Assembly (NCBI RefSeq): GCF_007670255.1
Contig: NZ_SZVS01000015.1
Coordinates: 1-64,000 of the forward strand
Length of the DNA stretch: 64,000 bases
From: Paenarthrobacter nicotinovorans
GTDB lineage: Bacteria > Actinomycetota > Actinomycetes > Actinomycetales > Micrococcaceae
Reading direction: 5' to 3'
The position numbers and the translations under genes are program-made. Below are positions 24,179 to 32,781 of the stretch, piece by piece. The notes under the pieces were generated by a model. That model saw only the letters and a list, made by a program, of their open reading frames with translations. It was not told the origin of the DNA and did no database searches. Position 1 is the stretch's first letter. Each line of letters opens with the position of its first letter.

Positions 24179-25710
24179 CTTTCGTTGCCCGAATCCAGGG
24201 ACAGCCTGATCATGGTCCAGCTCACGGCCGGAAGCTCCGCGGTGAGGTTGCCGCCGTCGAGCTTCACGCTGACGTTCTCGGACGGCAGGACCGACGTCGA
24301 ATCGTCGGCTGTCGCCTGCCAGTACGGGTCCTTGTTCGCGTAGGTCACCGCCTCTATGACCTTGCCTGCGCTTAAGCTTCCGACGGCGGCCTCCAGGGTC
24401 AGCGCGTCCGTCGCCGAACGGTTCACGGCGAAGACGACGGCCTGGTTGGCATCGGCGTCGTAGGTCGCCACGGCAGACAGGGCGCCGAAGCCGGTGGTCT
24501 TTTCGCTGTCCAGCTGCGGTGACTCGACGGCGAGATTGAGTACTGCGCCCGAGGCATGCTGGGACGTGAGGGCGAACGGGTGGAAGGTTGTCTGCTTCCA
24601 CGCGCGGCCGCCGGGCTCGGTCATGATGGGCGCGATGACGTTGACCAGCTGGGCAAGGCTCGCTGAATGAACGCGATCGGTGTGGCGCAGCAGCGTGATC
24701 AAGAGATCGCCCACCACCACTGCGTCCGCCACCGTGTAACGGTCCTCCAGGAGAACCGGCGCAACCGGCCAGTCGTCACCCGTGGGCGCCTTGGACTCGT
24801 CGCGTGTCATGTGCCAGACATTCCACTCATCAAAGGAGATGTTGACCTGCTTCCCGGACTTGGTAGCGGACTTCACATGATCGATGTGGGAAACAATGTC
24901 CTTGATGAACGCTTCCATCCTGTGGCCTGCGGACAGGTGTTCCTGCAGGTCGCCGAAGTCCTCGAAGTACTGGTGCGCCGAGATCAGGTCCACCAGCTCA
25001 TAGGTTTCGTTGAGGACCACGCGCTCCCATTCACCGAACGTGGGGATGTTGGGGCCGGAACTGCCGCAGGCAACCAGCTCCAGGTCCGGGTTGACCATGC
25101 GCATCGCCCGCGCGGTTTCTGCCGCCACACGGGCGTATTCCGTAGCGGTCTTGTGCCCGATCTGCCAGAAACCGTCCATCTCGTTGCCGAGGCACCACAT
25201 GGTGATGTTGTGGGGTTCCACCGCGCCGTTGGCCTTGCGCTGCTCGGACAACGCCGTGCCGCCCTTGATGTTGGAGTACTCCAGCAGGTCCAGTGCTTCC
25301 TGGGTTCCACGGGTCCCGAGGTTCACGGCCATCATGGGCTCCACCCCGGCCTTCACGGACCACTTGGCGAACTCATCCACGCCCACCAGGTTGGGGTCGC
25401 TCGAGTGCCAGGCGAGGTCAAGACGCGTGGGACGGCTTTCCTTCGGGCCCACCCCGTCCTCCCAGCGGTAGCCGGAAACGAAGTTGCCGCCGGGATAGCG
25501 GACAGTTGAGACGCCGAGTTCCTTGGTCAGCTCCAGGACGTCCGTACGGAATCCGTCCTCATCAGCCTTGGGATGCTCCGGCTCGAAAATGCCGGTGTAG
25601 ACACAGCGGCCCAGGTGCTCGACGAAAGCCCCGAAGGTCTTCCTCCTCACGGGGCCGATGACGAACGCGGGGTCGATGGTGATCTTGGCGGTGTTGTTCT
25701 GGGCTCCCAA
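24175..25710 (-). CDS. GH51 alpha-L-arabinofuranosidase
   Basis: A 511-residue intracellular glycoside hydrolase of family 51 (no signal peptide). The acid/base is Glu177 in WCLGNEMDG and the nucleophile Glu295 in ISFDEWNVW; RYPGGNFVSGYRWEDGVGP is the other conserved block. It releases arabinose from short arabino-oligosaccharides or aryl arabinosides. Length is normal. It is a single gene; no arabinose-uptake genes flank it. The tRNA-Lys terminator is 120 bp upstream of its start. Confidence 0.95.
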   Translation of the reverse strand: MGAQNNTAKITIDPAFVIGPVRRKTFGAFVEHLGRCVYTGIFEPEHPKADEDGFRTDVLELTKELGVSTVRYPGGNFVSGYRWEDGVGPKESRPTRLDLAWHSSDPNLVGVDEFAKWSVKAGVEPMMAVNLGTRGTQEALDLLEYSNIKGGTALSEQRKANGAVEPHNITMWCLGNEMDGFWQIGHKTATEYARVAAETARAMRMVNPDLELVACGSSGPNIPTFGEWERVVLNETYELVDLISAHQYFEDFGDLQEHLSAGHRMEAFIKDIVSHIDHVKSATKSGKQVNISFDEWNVWHMTRDESKAPTGDDWPVAPVLLEDRYTVADAVVVGDLLITLLRHTDRVHSASLAQLVNVIAPIMTEPGGRAWKQTTFHPFALTSQHASGAVLNLAVESPQLDSEKTTGFGALSAVATYDADANQAVVFAVNRSATDALTLEAAVGSLSAGKVIEAVTYANKDPYWQATADDSTSVLPSENVSVKLDGGNLTAELPAVSWTMIRLSLDSGNES

Positions 25711-25830
25711 AGCGAGGGTCCTTGTCTGCTGGTGTGCGGGGCGTGCGAGTCAATTTACAACGTTATAGAAACCATGCTGTCGGTGGATGGGACGGGAGTC
25801 AAGAGATTTCTTCGCACGCATAGGTCGCGG

Positions 25831-25869
25831 AAACAAAAACAGGCCGGAGACTCAACGTCTCCGGCCTGC
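25831..25869 (-). terminator. Rho-independent terminator after tRNA-Lys
   Basis: On the minus strand the hairpin CAGGCCGGAGACG / CTCAA loop / GTCTCCGGCCTG is followed by TTTTTGTTT. It lies 8 bp after the 3' end of the tRNA and ends its transcript. Confidence 0.85.
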
Positions 25870-25876
25870 AGAAGGG

Positions 25877-25949
25877 TGGGCCCTGTGGGGATCGAACCCA
25901 CGACCCACGGATTAAAAGTCCGATGCTCTACCAACTGAGCTAAAGGCCC
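25877..25949 (-). tRNA. tRNA-Lys (anticodon TTT)
   Basis: A complete 73-nt cloverleaf on the minus strand. The acceptor GGGCCTT pairs with AGGGCCC (one G-T pair), followed by discriminator A; the D-arm begins GCTCAGTTGG; the anticodon stem TCGGA/TCCGT encloses loop CTTTTAA with anticodon TTT; the T-arm is GTGGG-TTCGATC-CCCAC. CCA is not encoded. Confidence 0.97.
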
Positions 25950-26177
25950 TCCAGCTGTTGAAACAGCCATAAATACTGTACCCCAAGGTCAAGGCAGGTA
26001 AGGAACCCGGGGTGGGGTGCGCCGTCGTGACCTTCTTTGGGCGGAAGTACGACGGCGACGCGCCGCTGACGGCGGCGTGTCGGCCCACCGGCGGCGGCAA
26101 AGTGGGTCGGGAAGCGACGGCTGCGCCCGAAACAAGCGTTACTCGACCCCACCAGAGCACAGGAGTACGGTGAACTC

Positions 26178-26837
26178 ATGAGCGAACAGCCAGGATCACG
26201 TGCGTACGGCGGAGCAAACAGGCACCACAAACCAAAGCCCTTTGCGCCCATCGATTTCGAACCGTTTGCCGGCGGCGCGGACCCTGCGAGAGTCTCCGAG
26301 GCCGCACACCTCGCGGCCCAGGCCCTGGTGAAGCGCGGCCGGGACAGTGACGACCCCAAAGTCACGCGCAGATTGGTGAAGCTAGCCGACGAGCAGGGCC
26401 TGGATGCGATCGCCGAGATGTGGGCCGAGAGCCCCGCACGCAGCTTGCCCGGCGCGCTCTGGCGGCTGTACGCCCTTCGCGCTGCCACCATCCAGAACCC
26501 GGAGCGCATCTCCGTGTACTTCAGGGCCGGCCGGGACACGGCACAGGTTTCCAACGTGGTGGCAGGGGCGGCCGAGCCGCCTGGAGCCGAAGAAATGAAG
26601 ACCATGGCGGACGCTATTTTGTCTGGTGCTTTCGACGGCGAGTTCGACGTCGCGTTGGAACGCTCGGCCGCATTCTGCCGCGTGGTGGCGCTCGGCCAGG
26701 CAACGATTGCCGACGGCGCCGAGCACACCAACGAGGGCCACGCCAGCAAGCTCACCCGAAACTCCCACCAGCTGGTGAAGACCGCCGAAGACCTCGAGCA
26801 CGCGGCTAACGCATGGCGGCTGGGCGAGCTGGACTAA
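26178..26837 (+). CDS. Conserved hypothetical protein, 219 aa
   Basis: A cytosolic, Ala-rich, mostly helical protein. Features are an N-terminal basic patch (ANRHHKPKP), then FEPFAGGADPARVSEAAHLAAQALV, SLPGALWRLYALR, and a C-terminal ATIADGAEHTNEGHASKLTRNSHQLVKTAEDLEHAANAWR. It resembles a family seen in many Micrococcaceae genomes, but I cannot assign a function. It follows the tRNA on the opposite strand. The 234 bp after it hold no gene; a hairpin (GTTTGCCCGG/CCGGGCAAAAC, about 27027-27063) may serve as terminator for either neighbour. Confidence 0.75.
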   Translation: MSEQPGSRAYGGANRHHKPKPFAPIDFEPFAGGADPARVSEAAHLAAQALVKRGRDSDDPKVTRRLVKLADEQGLDAIAEMWAESPARSLPGALWRLYALRAATIQNPERISVYFRAGRDTAQVSNVVAGAAEPPGAEEMKTMADAILSGAFDGEFDVALERSAAFCRVVALGQATIADGAEHTNEGHASKLTRNSHQLVKTAEDLEHAANAWRLGELD

Positions 26838-27071
26838 CGCGCCCGAGGGGCGAAACGTACCCACGTCCGGCCCGGACTGTCAATGTTGACTTAGCCAGCC
26901 AGACGGGGAAAACTGAAACTGGTGTCGAACCGCGAAACCCCCGGGCTTCAACTTATAGCCGCTTCGAGCGGCCTACCGCCGAGAGGCGTATCCGGTTCGG
27001 CACCATTTTTATGCCTGAAAGCAGTTTGCCCGGACCAGCCCTGAGGCAGCCCGGGCAAAACGCGGCAGAAA

Positions 27072-27797
27072 CTACTTCAGCGTCACCGTGGTTTCTGCGG
27101 TTTCCTTCTTGTCGTGGTCAAGGTCGCCTGCTGCGTTCTGGGGCGTCATGGTCGCCTTGATCTCGGCTTCCTTGCCCGCGGTGTAGGCGAAGTTCTCGGC
27201 AATGTTGAACGACTCACCCGGCTTCAGCACGAACGGGTCCTTCTCCTTCAGCTTGATGCCTGAGCTGGTGAGGCCATATTTCTTGAACCCGTCACTGCTG
27301 GAGTCGGACGGCATGCCGCCAAGGTACTTCCAGTCCGTGTACTTGGCGTTGGGCGTCACCAGCGAGTGACTCAGGGGGATGTCGGCCGATGACGTGTTGG
27401 TGACCACGTAGTTCACGTAGACGATCGGAGCGCCCTTCTTCAGCAGGTTCTCCTTGGTTTCCTTGTCCACGAACATGCTGTCCTTGGAAGCGACGTCCGT
27501 AGCCACCTGGAAGACGTCGACGGAGAAGCTGTCACCCTTCATGCTGCCCAGCTTCTCCCCCGCGTCCGAGATAGGGAGCGCCCAGGACGCTACTTTGTAG
27601 GAACCCGAGGAGGTGCCCTCGGAGGCAGCCGATGATGCTGCGGACGAGGCAGACGGCGAGGAGGACGAGGACGAGGAGGACGACGGCGATTCGGAACCGC
27701 CCGCCGTCGGGCCCGTCGCGGCGGGAGCGCAGGCACTCAGGGCAAGAAGCCCCGCAGCGGCCAGGCCGCTGATCTTCATAAGGTTATTGAGACGCAT
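27072..27797 (-). CDS. Secreted lipoprotein of unknown function
   Basis: A 241-residue lipoprotein. I chose the ATG at 27797 (MRLNNLMKIS) with GGGGGAAC upstream. A hydrophobic signal ends in the lipobox LSAC near residue 22. A Ser-run of about 45 residues separates it from a beta-rich domain that contains VYVNYVVTNTSSADIPLSHS and FVLKPGESFNIAENFAY, typical of DUF4352-like extracellular immunoglobulin-fold lipoproteins. No operon partners are visible. Function unknown. Confidence 0.8.
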   Translation of the reverse strand: MRLNNLMKISGLAAAGLLALSACAPAATGPTAGGSESPSSSSSSSSSPSASSAASSAASEGTSSGSYKVASWALPISDAGEKLGSMKGDSFSVDVFQVATDVASKDSMFVDKETKENLLKKGAPIVYVNYVVTNTSSADIPLSHSLVTPNAKYTDWKYLGGMPSDSSSDGFKKYGLTSSGIKLKEKDPFVLKPGESFNIAENFAYTAGKEAEIKATMTPQNAAGDLDHDKKETAETTVTLK

Positions 27798-27972
27798 AGT
27801 TCCCCCATTGATTGGATTAATTAGCAGACGTCCCAAGTGTTGCATGGATGTGCGGCGGCTTGCGATGGGGAGTAGTTCCCGCAGCACTCCTGCTGACCGG
27901 TAAAGTTGGGAGCGAAACGGATCGCGTCAAGTCAAGCGGCCCGCGCCCACCCGTCCCCAGCCCGGAAGCGAT

Positions 27973-28590
27973 ATGAAGCTGCGCCTTTTCCCCCAGGAAC
28001 CTGCCGGGCTCGTACTGCTGGCACAGATGGCCGGCGTCATCGTGGCCGCCACCGGGACGCTCTCCGAAATTCTTGGCGCCCCTGCCAGCGAGCACGAACG
28101 GCTCGCAGAAGAGCTCCACGAGCACGAGTCCAAGTCGCTGGACCTGCACTTCGCCCTCCTGACGCATATGCGCACCAGTTTCGTGAACCCCCTCCCCCGC
28201 GAGGACATGTACACCCTTTCCCGGCACCTCAACGAGGCCATGGAGAAGCTGGATGCCGCCGGGGACCTCGTGGCGATCTACAAGCTGGACCGGCTCCCCA
28301 AACGTGCGGCCGACCAGCTGGAGATCATCAGCCGCCAGGCCGAGCTGACGGTGGACGCCATGCGGAAACTCGAAGACCTCGACGAGCTGGAGGACTACTG
28401 GATCGAGATACTCCGCCTGGCGAAGCGTGCCGAGCGCACCCACCGCATCTGGGTAGCGGAGATGCTCAAGGACATGAAGTCGACACAGTACGCACGGCAC
28501 CGGGACATCGCCAACCAGTTGGTTGAAGTAACCAAGGACATGCGGAAGGTCGCCACGCAGGTAGGCAGCATCATCGTCAAGGAATCATGA
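27973..28590 (+). CDS. DUF47/PhoU-like partner of the Pit phosphate permease
   Basis: A 205-residue, all-helical protein of the DUF47 (PhoU-like) family, with MKLRLFP at the start, HEHESKSLDLHFALLTHMRTSFVNPLPREDMYTLSRHL and a long C-terminal helix RKVATQVGSIIVK. DUF47 proteins are encoded next to Pit-type permeases and modulate them. The pit gene starts one base after its stop, so the two are translationally coupled. Confidence 0.92.
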   Translation: MKLRLFPQEPAGLVLLAQMAGVIVAATGTLSEILGAPASEHERLAEELHEHESKSLDLHFALLTHMRTSFVNPLPREDMYTLSRHLNEAMEKLDAAGDLVAIYKLDRLPKRAADQLEIISRQAELTVDAMRKLEDLDELEDYWIEILRLAKRAERTHRIWVAEMLKDMKSTQYARHRDIANQLVEVTKDMRKVATQVGSIIVKES

Positions 28591-28591
28591 C

Positions 28592-29608
28592 GTGACCATC
28601 GCCGTCCTGGTCCTGGTAGTTGCTTTGGCCTCGGGTTTTGCATTCCTGAACGGCTTCCGGGATGTCTCCAACGCCGTCGCGCTTTCAACGCGGACCCGAG
28701 CCCTCACGCCATCGGTCGCCGTGCTCCTGGCTGCTGTCTTCAACTTTGTGGGCGCCATGCTCAGCGGGACGTTCGTCCTGGCCTTCACGCAATCCTGGAT
28801 CACGCTACCCCAGGGCACCGGAGGCCTCACCATGCTCGCCTCAGCCCTGGCGGCTTCCATACTGTGGGGAGTTTATGCGTGGTGGCGGGGCATTCCCTTG
28901 TCCTCCACGAACTCGTTGGTGGGTGGGCTCATAGGTGCGGGCGGCGCCAGCATCCTGGTGGGTGGAAACTCCCTCGGTGGCGTGGACGGCATCGTTCTCA
29001 CCCAGGTGGTGCTGCCGCTGGTGCTTTCCCCGTTGATAGCTTTCGGCGCGGCGTATTTGCTGGTGTGGCCAGTGACGTGGGCCGCCCGCTACACCCAGCC
29101 GAATGTGGTGAACAGGCGCTTCCGGCGGGCCCAGGCCGTGTCCAGTGCGGCTGTCGCGTTCGGTCATGGCCTGCAGGACGGCCAGCGCACAGCAGCGGTC
29201 ATTTTCCTGGCCGTTGTGGCCGCCGGGTTGTCAGGCGGTCACGAGCTACCCCTATGGATTCTGCTGCTCACGGCCGTCATGCTCACGGCGGGAACATTGC
29301 TGGGTGGCTGGAGAATCTCCCACACCCTGGGGCACAAACTGATCCGGGTGGATCCGTTACGGGGATTCGTGGCCCAGACCCTGACGTCCGTCATGCTGTT
29401 TGTGGGTGCCATTGGTTTCCAGCTGCCGCTCTCCACTACGCACACGCTCACAGCGTCCGTACTGGGCGGGGGCATCAACCAGCGGTTCCACACCGTGAAC
29501 CGGCGCCTCGTTCGGAGGATCCTGATGTTCTGGGTAGCCACCCCGCTGATCACTGCGGCCGCGGCGTTCATCCTGGAACTCGCGTTCTCCCCCCTCACCC
29601 GCCTCTAG
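28592..29608 (+). CDS. pit: Pit-family low-affinity phosphate permease
   Basis: A 338-residue polytopic protein. The two inverted PHO4 signature blocks are present: GFAFLNGFRDVSNAVALSTRTRAL near the N-terminus and AVAFGHGLQDGQRTAAV near residue 187. It imports metal-phosphate complexes driven by the proton gradient. The start is GTG, 1 bp after the DUF47 stop. A 66-bp palindrome closes the unit. Having Pit next to pstSCAB places low- and high-affinity phosphate uptake side by side. Confidence 0.93.
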   Translation: MTIAVLVLVVALASGFAFLNGFRDVSNAVALSTRTRALTPSVAVLLAAVFNFVGAMLSGTFVLAFTQSWITLPQGTGGLTMLASALAASILWGVYAWWRGIPLSSTNSLVGGLIGAGGASILVGGNSLGGVDGIVLTQVVLPLVLSPLIAFGAAYLLVWPVTWAARYTQPNVVNRRFRRAQAVSSAAVAFGHGLQDGQRTAAVIFLAVVAAGLSGGHELPLWILLLTAVMLTAGTLLGGWRISHTLGHKLIRVDPLRGFVAQTLTSVMLFVGAIGFQLPLSTTHTLTASVLGGGINQRFHTVNRRLVRRILMFWVATPLITAAAAFILELAFSPLTRL

Positions 29609-29609
29609 A

Positions 29610-29675
29610 CCCAACCAAGGGACAGATGAGGGTCCACTGAGCGTTCAGTGGACCCTCATCTGTCCCCCAGTTGGG
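29610..29675. repeat. 66-bp palindrome after pit
   Basis: CCCAACCAAGGGACAGATGA...CACTGA and its complement ending CATCTGTCCCCCAGTTGGG form 31-bp arms with three mismatches around a 4-bp loop. It begins within two bases of the pit stop. The last 16 bp recur at 97-112, so it is probably a dispersed repeat rather than a dedicated terminator. Confidence 0.8.
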
Positions 29676-29683
29676 CAACAAAG

Positions 29684-29725
29684 AACGACGGCGGCCGTAC
29701 CCCCAAGGCGACGGCCGCCGTCGTT
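29684..29725 (-). terminator. Hairpin terminator downstream of pstB
   Basis: AACGACGGCGGCCGT (29684-29698) pairs perfectly with ACGGCCGCCGTCGTT (29711-29725). On the minus strand the stem is followed by CTTTGTTG, which suits termination of the pst operon; it lies 42 bp after the pstB stop. Confidence 0.7.
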
Positions 29726-29766
29726 ATGTGCCGACTCCCCCATAGAAGCCGGAACCCGCAGAACCC

Positions 29767-30546
29767 TTATCCGAAGCGGCCGGAGACGTAGTCTTCCGTG
29801 GCCTTCTGGGACGGGTTGTTGAAGATTGAGGCGGTGTCAGCGAATTCAATGAGCTTGCCCGGCTTGCCCGTCCCCGCGATGTTGAAGAAGGCGGTCTTGT
29901 CGGACACACGGGCAGCCTGCTGCATGTTGTGGGTCACGATCACAACGGTGTACTGGTCCTTGAGCTCGTTGATGAGGTCTTCAACAGCAAGGGTGGAGAT
30001 GGGGTCCAGTGCGGAGCAGGGCTCGTCCATGAGGATCACCTGGGGTTCAACGGCGATGGCACGGGCGATGCAGAGTCGCTGCTGCTGGCCACCGGAGAGG
30101 CCGGAGCCCGGCTTGTCCAGGCGGTCCTTCACTTCGTTCCACAGGTTGGCGCCCACCAAGGACTTCTCCACCAGGGCATCGGCTGCGCCCTTGGAGATCT
30201 TCTTGTTGTTCAGCTTTACACCGGCCAGCACGTTGTCGCGGATGGACATGGTGGGGAACGGGTTGGGGCGCTGGAAGACCATGCCCACCTGCGTGCGAAC
30301 GGTTACGGGGTCCACGCCGGGACCGTACAGGTTGTCGCCGTCGAGCAGTACTTCGCCTTCGACGCGGGCACCCGGGAGGACCTCGTGCATGCGGTTGAGG
30401 GTGCGGAGGAAGGTGGATTTGCCGCAGCCGGACGGGCCAATGAAGGCCGTCACGGACTTGGCCTGGATGTTGATGTTGACGTCCTCGACGGCCAGGAAAT
30501 TGCCGTAGTAGACGTTCAGGTCTTTGACGTCGATGCGCTTGGACAT
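29767..30546 (-). CDS. pstB: Phosphate ABC transporter ATPase PstB
   Basis: A 259-residue ABC ATPase. Walker A is GPSGCGKST (about residue 37), the Q-loop VFQRPNPFP, the signature LSGGQQQR and Walker B LMDEPCSALDP. VTHNMQQAARVSD is the H-loop region. It powers high-affinity phosphate uptake with PstA/PstC and takes part in phosphate signalling. It is last in pstSCAB, 70 bp after pstA. Confidence 0.97.
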   Translation of the reverse strand: MSKRIDVKDLNVYYGNFLAVEDVNINIQAKSVTAFIGPSGCGKSTFLRTLNRMHEVLPGARVEGEVLLDGDNLYGPGVDPVTVRTQVGMVFQRPNPFPTMSIRDNVLAGVKLNNKKISKGAADALVEKSLVGANLWNEVKDRLDKPGSGLSGGQQQRLCIARAIAVEPQVILMDEPCSALDPISTLAVEDLINELKDQYTVVIVTHNMQQAARVSDKTAFFNIAGTGKPGKLIEFADTASIFNNPSQKATEDYVSGRFG

Positions 30547-30616
30547 GGTGTTCCTTTGTTCCTTGGGGGTTCTGGAAGTTTTCGTGCCGGGAGTGGCGGG
30601 AGTGCCCGGCTGGCGG

Positions 30617-31720
30617 CTAACGGCCCGTCTTGGGAGCGAAGATGCGGGCGATAAGGCGTGCTCCGAGGTTCAGGAGCATCACCAGGATGATCAGCACCAG
30701 CGCAGCGCCCCAGGCACGCTGGTCGGACGGACCAGGGTTGGACGGCGACGTCGGGTTGAGGATCTGCGTGTAGATGAACGTGGGCAGCGAAGCCATCCAG
30801 CCGCTGAACACGTTGTTGTTGATGGTGGTGGCGAAGCCGGCGGTCACCAGGATGGGCGCGGTCTCACCGATCACGCGCGCGATCGCCAAGGTGACGCCGG
30901 AAGCGATACCGGAGATCGCCGTCGGAATGACCACCTTGGTGATGGTGCGCCACTTGCGTACGCCCAGCGCGTAGGAGGCCTCGCGGAGCTCGTTCGGGAC
31001 GATCTTCAGCATTTCCTCGCTGGAGCGGACCACCACCGGGATCATCAGGACCGAAAGCGCGACGGCGGCTACCGCACCGGTCTTGGTGCCGGGGCCCACG
31101 ACTGCGAAGAAGAACGCTGCCGCGAAAAGGCCGGCCACGATCGAGGGGATGCCGGTCATGACATCGACGAAGAAGGTGATGGCGCGGGCCAGCGGACGGT
31201 CGTTGCCGTATTCCACCAGGTAGATCGAGGTGAGCAGGCCGACGGGCACCGAGATGACCGTTGCAAGCAGCGTGATCTGGATGGTGCCGATCAGCGCATG
31301 GTAGATACCGCCGAGGACCTTCCCGCCCTCTTCGGCTGCCTTGTTGTCGAAAGCGCCGGTAACGCCGTTCATGGAGGTGCCGAGGAAGCCGGGGGTGATG
31401 AGTCCGGGGATGCCGTTGATGAGGACCGTGACGATCACCGAGATCAACGGCAGCAAAGCGATCAGGAAGGCACCCACAACCAGGCAGGTAGCCAGCTTGT
31501 CCTTGGCCTTGCGGGAACCTTCGACAACGCCGCTCCAGGAGACCAGGCCGACGGCGAAAAGGATGGCCGAGACAATACCCCAGCCGAAGGCGTTGAAGCC
31601 GATCAATGCGAGGATGGCCGCGCCGACAATGAGTGCGACAGCCAGGACAATGTAGGGCGCGAACTTCGGAAGTTGGCCCTTGGTGAGCGCGGAGCGCTTG
31701 CGGACTGCTGTGGCGGTCAT
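30617..31720 (-). CDS. pstA: Phosphate ABC transporter permease PstA
   Basis: A 367-residue permease with more N-terminal membrane segments than E. coli PstA (three before the core, residues 20-110), which is common in actinobacteria. The core begins GFLGTSMNGVTGAF, and the ATPase-contact loop is ELREASYALGVRKWRTITKVVIP. It abuts pstC: the pstA ATG (31718-31720) is next to the pstC stop. Confidence 0.96.
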   Translation of the reverse strand: MTATAVRKRSALTKGQLPKFAPYIVLAVALIVGAAILALIGFNAFGWGIVSAILFAVGLVSWSGVVEGSRKAKDKLATCLVVGAFLIALLPLISVIVTVLINGIPGLITPGFLGTSMNGVTGAFDNKAAEEGGKVLGGIYHALIGTIQITLLATVISVPVGLLTSIYLVEYGNDRPLARAITFFVDVMTGIPSIVAGLFAAAFFFAVVGPGTKTGAVAAVALSVLMIPVVVRSSEEMLKIVPNELREASYALGVRKWRTITKVVIPTAISGIASGVTLAIARVIGETAPILVTAGFATTINNNVFSGWMASLPTFIYTQILNPTSPSNPGPSDQRAWGAALVLIILVMLLNLGARLIARIFAPKTGR

Positions 31721-32653
31721 TTAGTTGGCTCCCGAGAATTCTTTGTGCTTGGTGATGATCCAGCGGGCAATCATGTTCACGCCAAGGGTGATGACGAACA
31801 GCACCAGGCCGGCAGCGATCAAAGTGTTGACCTTCAGGCCGCTGGCTTCGGGGAAGTTCAAGGCGATCTCGGCGGCGATGGTCTGGTTGCCGGACTGGAT
31901 CAGGCTGGCGGTGAGGACGCCGGAGGACAGCACCAGGGCAACGGCCATGGTCTCTCCGAGCGCACGGCCCAGGCCAAGCATGACGGCGCTGATGATGCCG
32001 GGACGGCCGAAGGGCAGCACAGCCATCTTGATCATTTCCCAGCGGGTGGCTCCCAAGGCCAACGCGGCTTCTTCGTGCAGCTTGGGGGTCTGCAGGAAGA
32101 TTTCGCGGGACAGGGAGGTGATGATGGGAAGGACCATGACCGAGAGGACGATGCCTGCCGTGAGGATGGTCTTTCCGGTAGCCGAGGCCGGTCCTTGGAA
32201 GATCGGGATCCATCCGAGGTTGTTGGCCAGCCAGTCATAGGCGGGGGAGATTTCCTTGGCCAGGAAGGCCGCACCCCAGGCACCGTAGACAACGGAGGGG
32301 ATGGCGGCCAGGAGGTCCACCACGTAACCGAGCCCGGCAGCGAGCCGGCGCGGGGCGTAGTGCGAGATGAACAGGGCCACCCCGATGGCCACGGGCGTGG
32401 CGATGATCAGTGCAATCACAGCGGCGATCAGCGTGCCCACCACGATCGGGGCGATGTAGGCGAAGAAGCCGTGTCCGCCCTGGATGTCCGCGGGCGGGGC
32501 GGTGAGCGCCGGGATGGCCTGCACCACGAGGAACAACGCGACCCCGAAGAGGACTGCGAGAATAAGGCACCCTGCGGCCATGGCGGCCCCGGAGAAAACC
32601 TTGTCCCCGGCGCGTCCTGCGCCTCGGGAGGTTGTCAGGGAGTTGGTGGTCAC
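31721..32653 (-). CDS. pstC: Phosphate ABC transporter permease PstC
   Basis: A 310-residue permease with six expected membrane segments. Motifs are the N-terminal VFSGAAMAAGCLIL, ELLAAIPSVVYG-like DLLAAIPSVVYGAWG, and the EAA loop EAALALGATRWEMIKMAVLPFGRPG. It forms the phosphate channel with PstA. It directly precedes pstA. Confidence 0.96.
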   Translation of the reverse strand: MTTNSLTTSRGAGRAGDKVFSGAAMAAGCLILAVLFGVALFLVVQAIPALTAPPADIQGGHGFFAYIAPIVVGTLIAAVIALIIATPVAIGVALFISHYAPRRLAAGLGYVVDLLAAIPSVVYGAWGAAFLAKEISPAYDWLANNLGWIPIFQGPASATGKTILTAGIVLSVMVLPIITSLSREIFLQTPKLHEEAALALGATRWEMIKMAVLPFGRPGIISAVMLGLGRALGETMAVALVLSSGVLTASLIQSGNQTIAAEIALNFPEASGLKVNTLIAAGLVLFVITLGVNMIARWIITKHKEFSGAN

Positions 32654-32695
32654 TTCACGATCCTTCAGTCTGGAGTGAACTGGTCTTGCACGGCC

Positions 32696-32751
32696 AAGTT
32701 CCCTGCCCCGCCGCGGCGGCGTTGGCCACCGGGGAGCGGGACAGGGAACTT
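32696..32751 (-). promoter_or_regulatory. Intercistronic hairpin between pstS and pstC
   Basis: AAGTTCCCTG (32696-32705) is complementary to CAGGGAACTT (32742-32751), with a partly complementary GC-rich interior. It lies after the pstS stop with no T-run. Such a structure usually protects or attenuates, leaving more message for the binding protein than for the permeases; that role is inference. Confidence 0.55.
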
Positions 32752-32781
32752 CAGTGTTCAGCCGTGCTCTGGGCGCAAGCC

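Noticed and set aside
30617..31720. Possible mis-annotation of pstA as a double gene because of extra N-terminal membrane segments
   Set aside because: The longer N-terminus is common in actinobacterial PstA and the frame is continuous.
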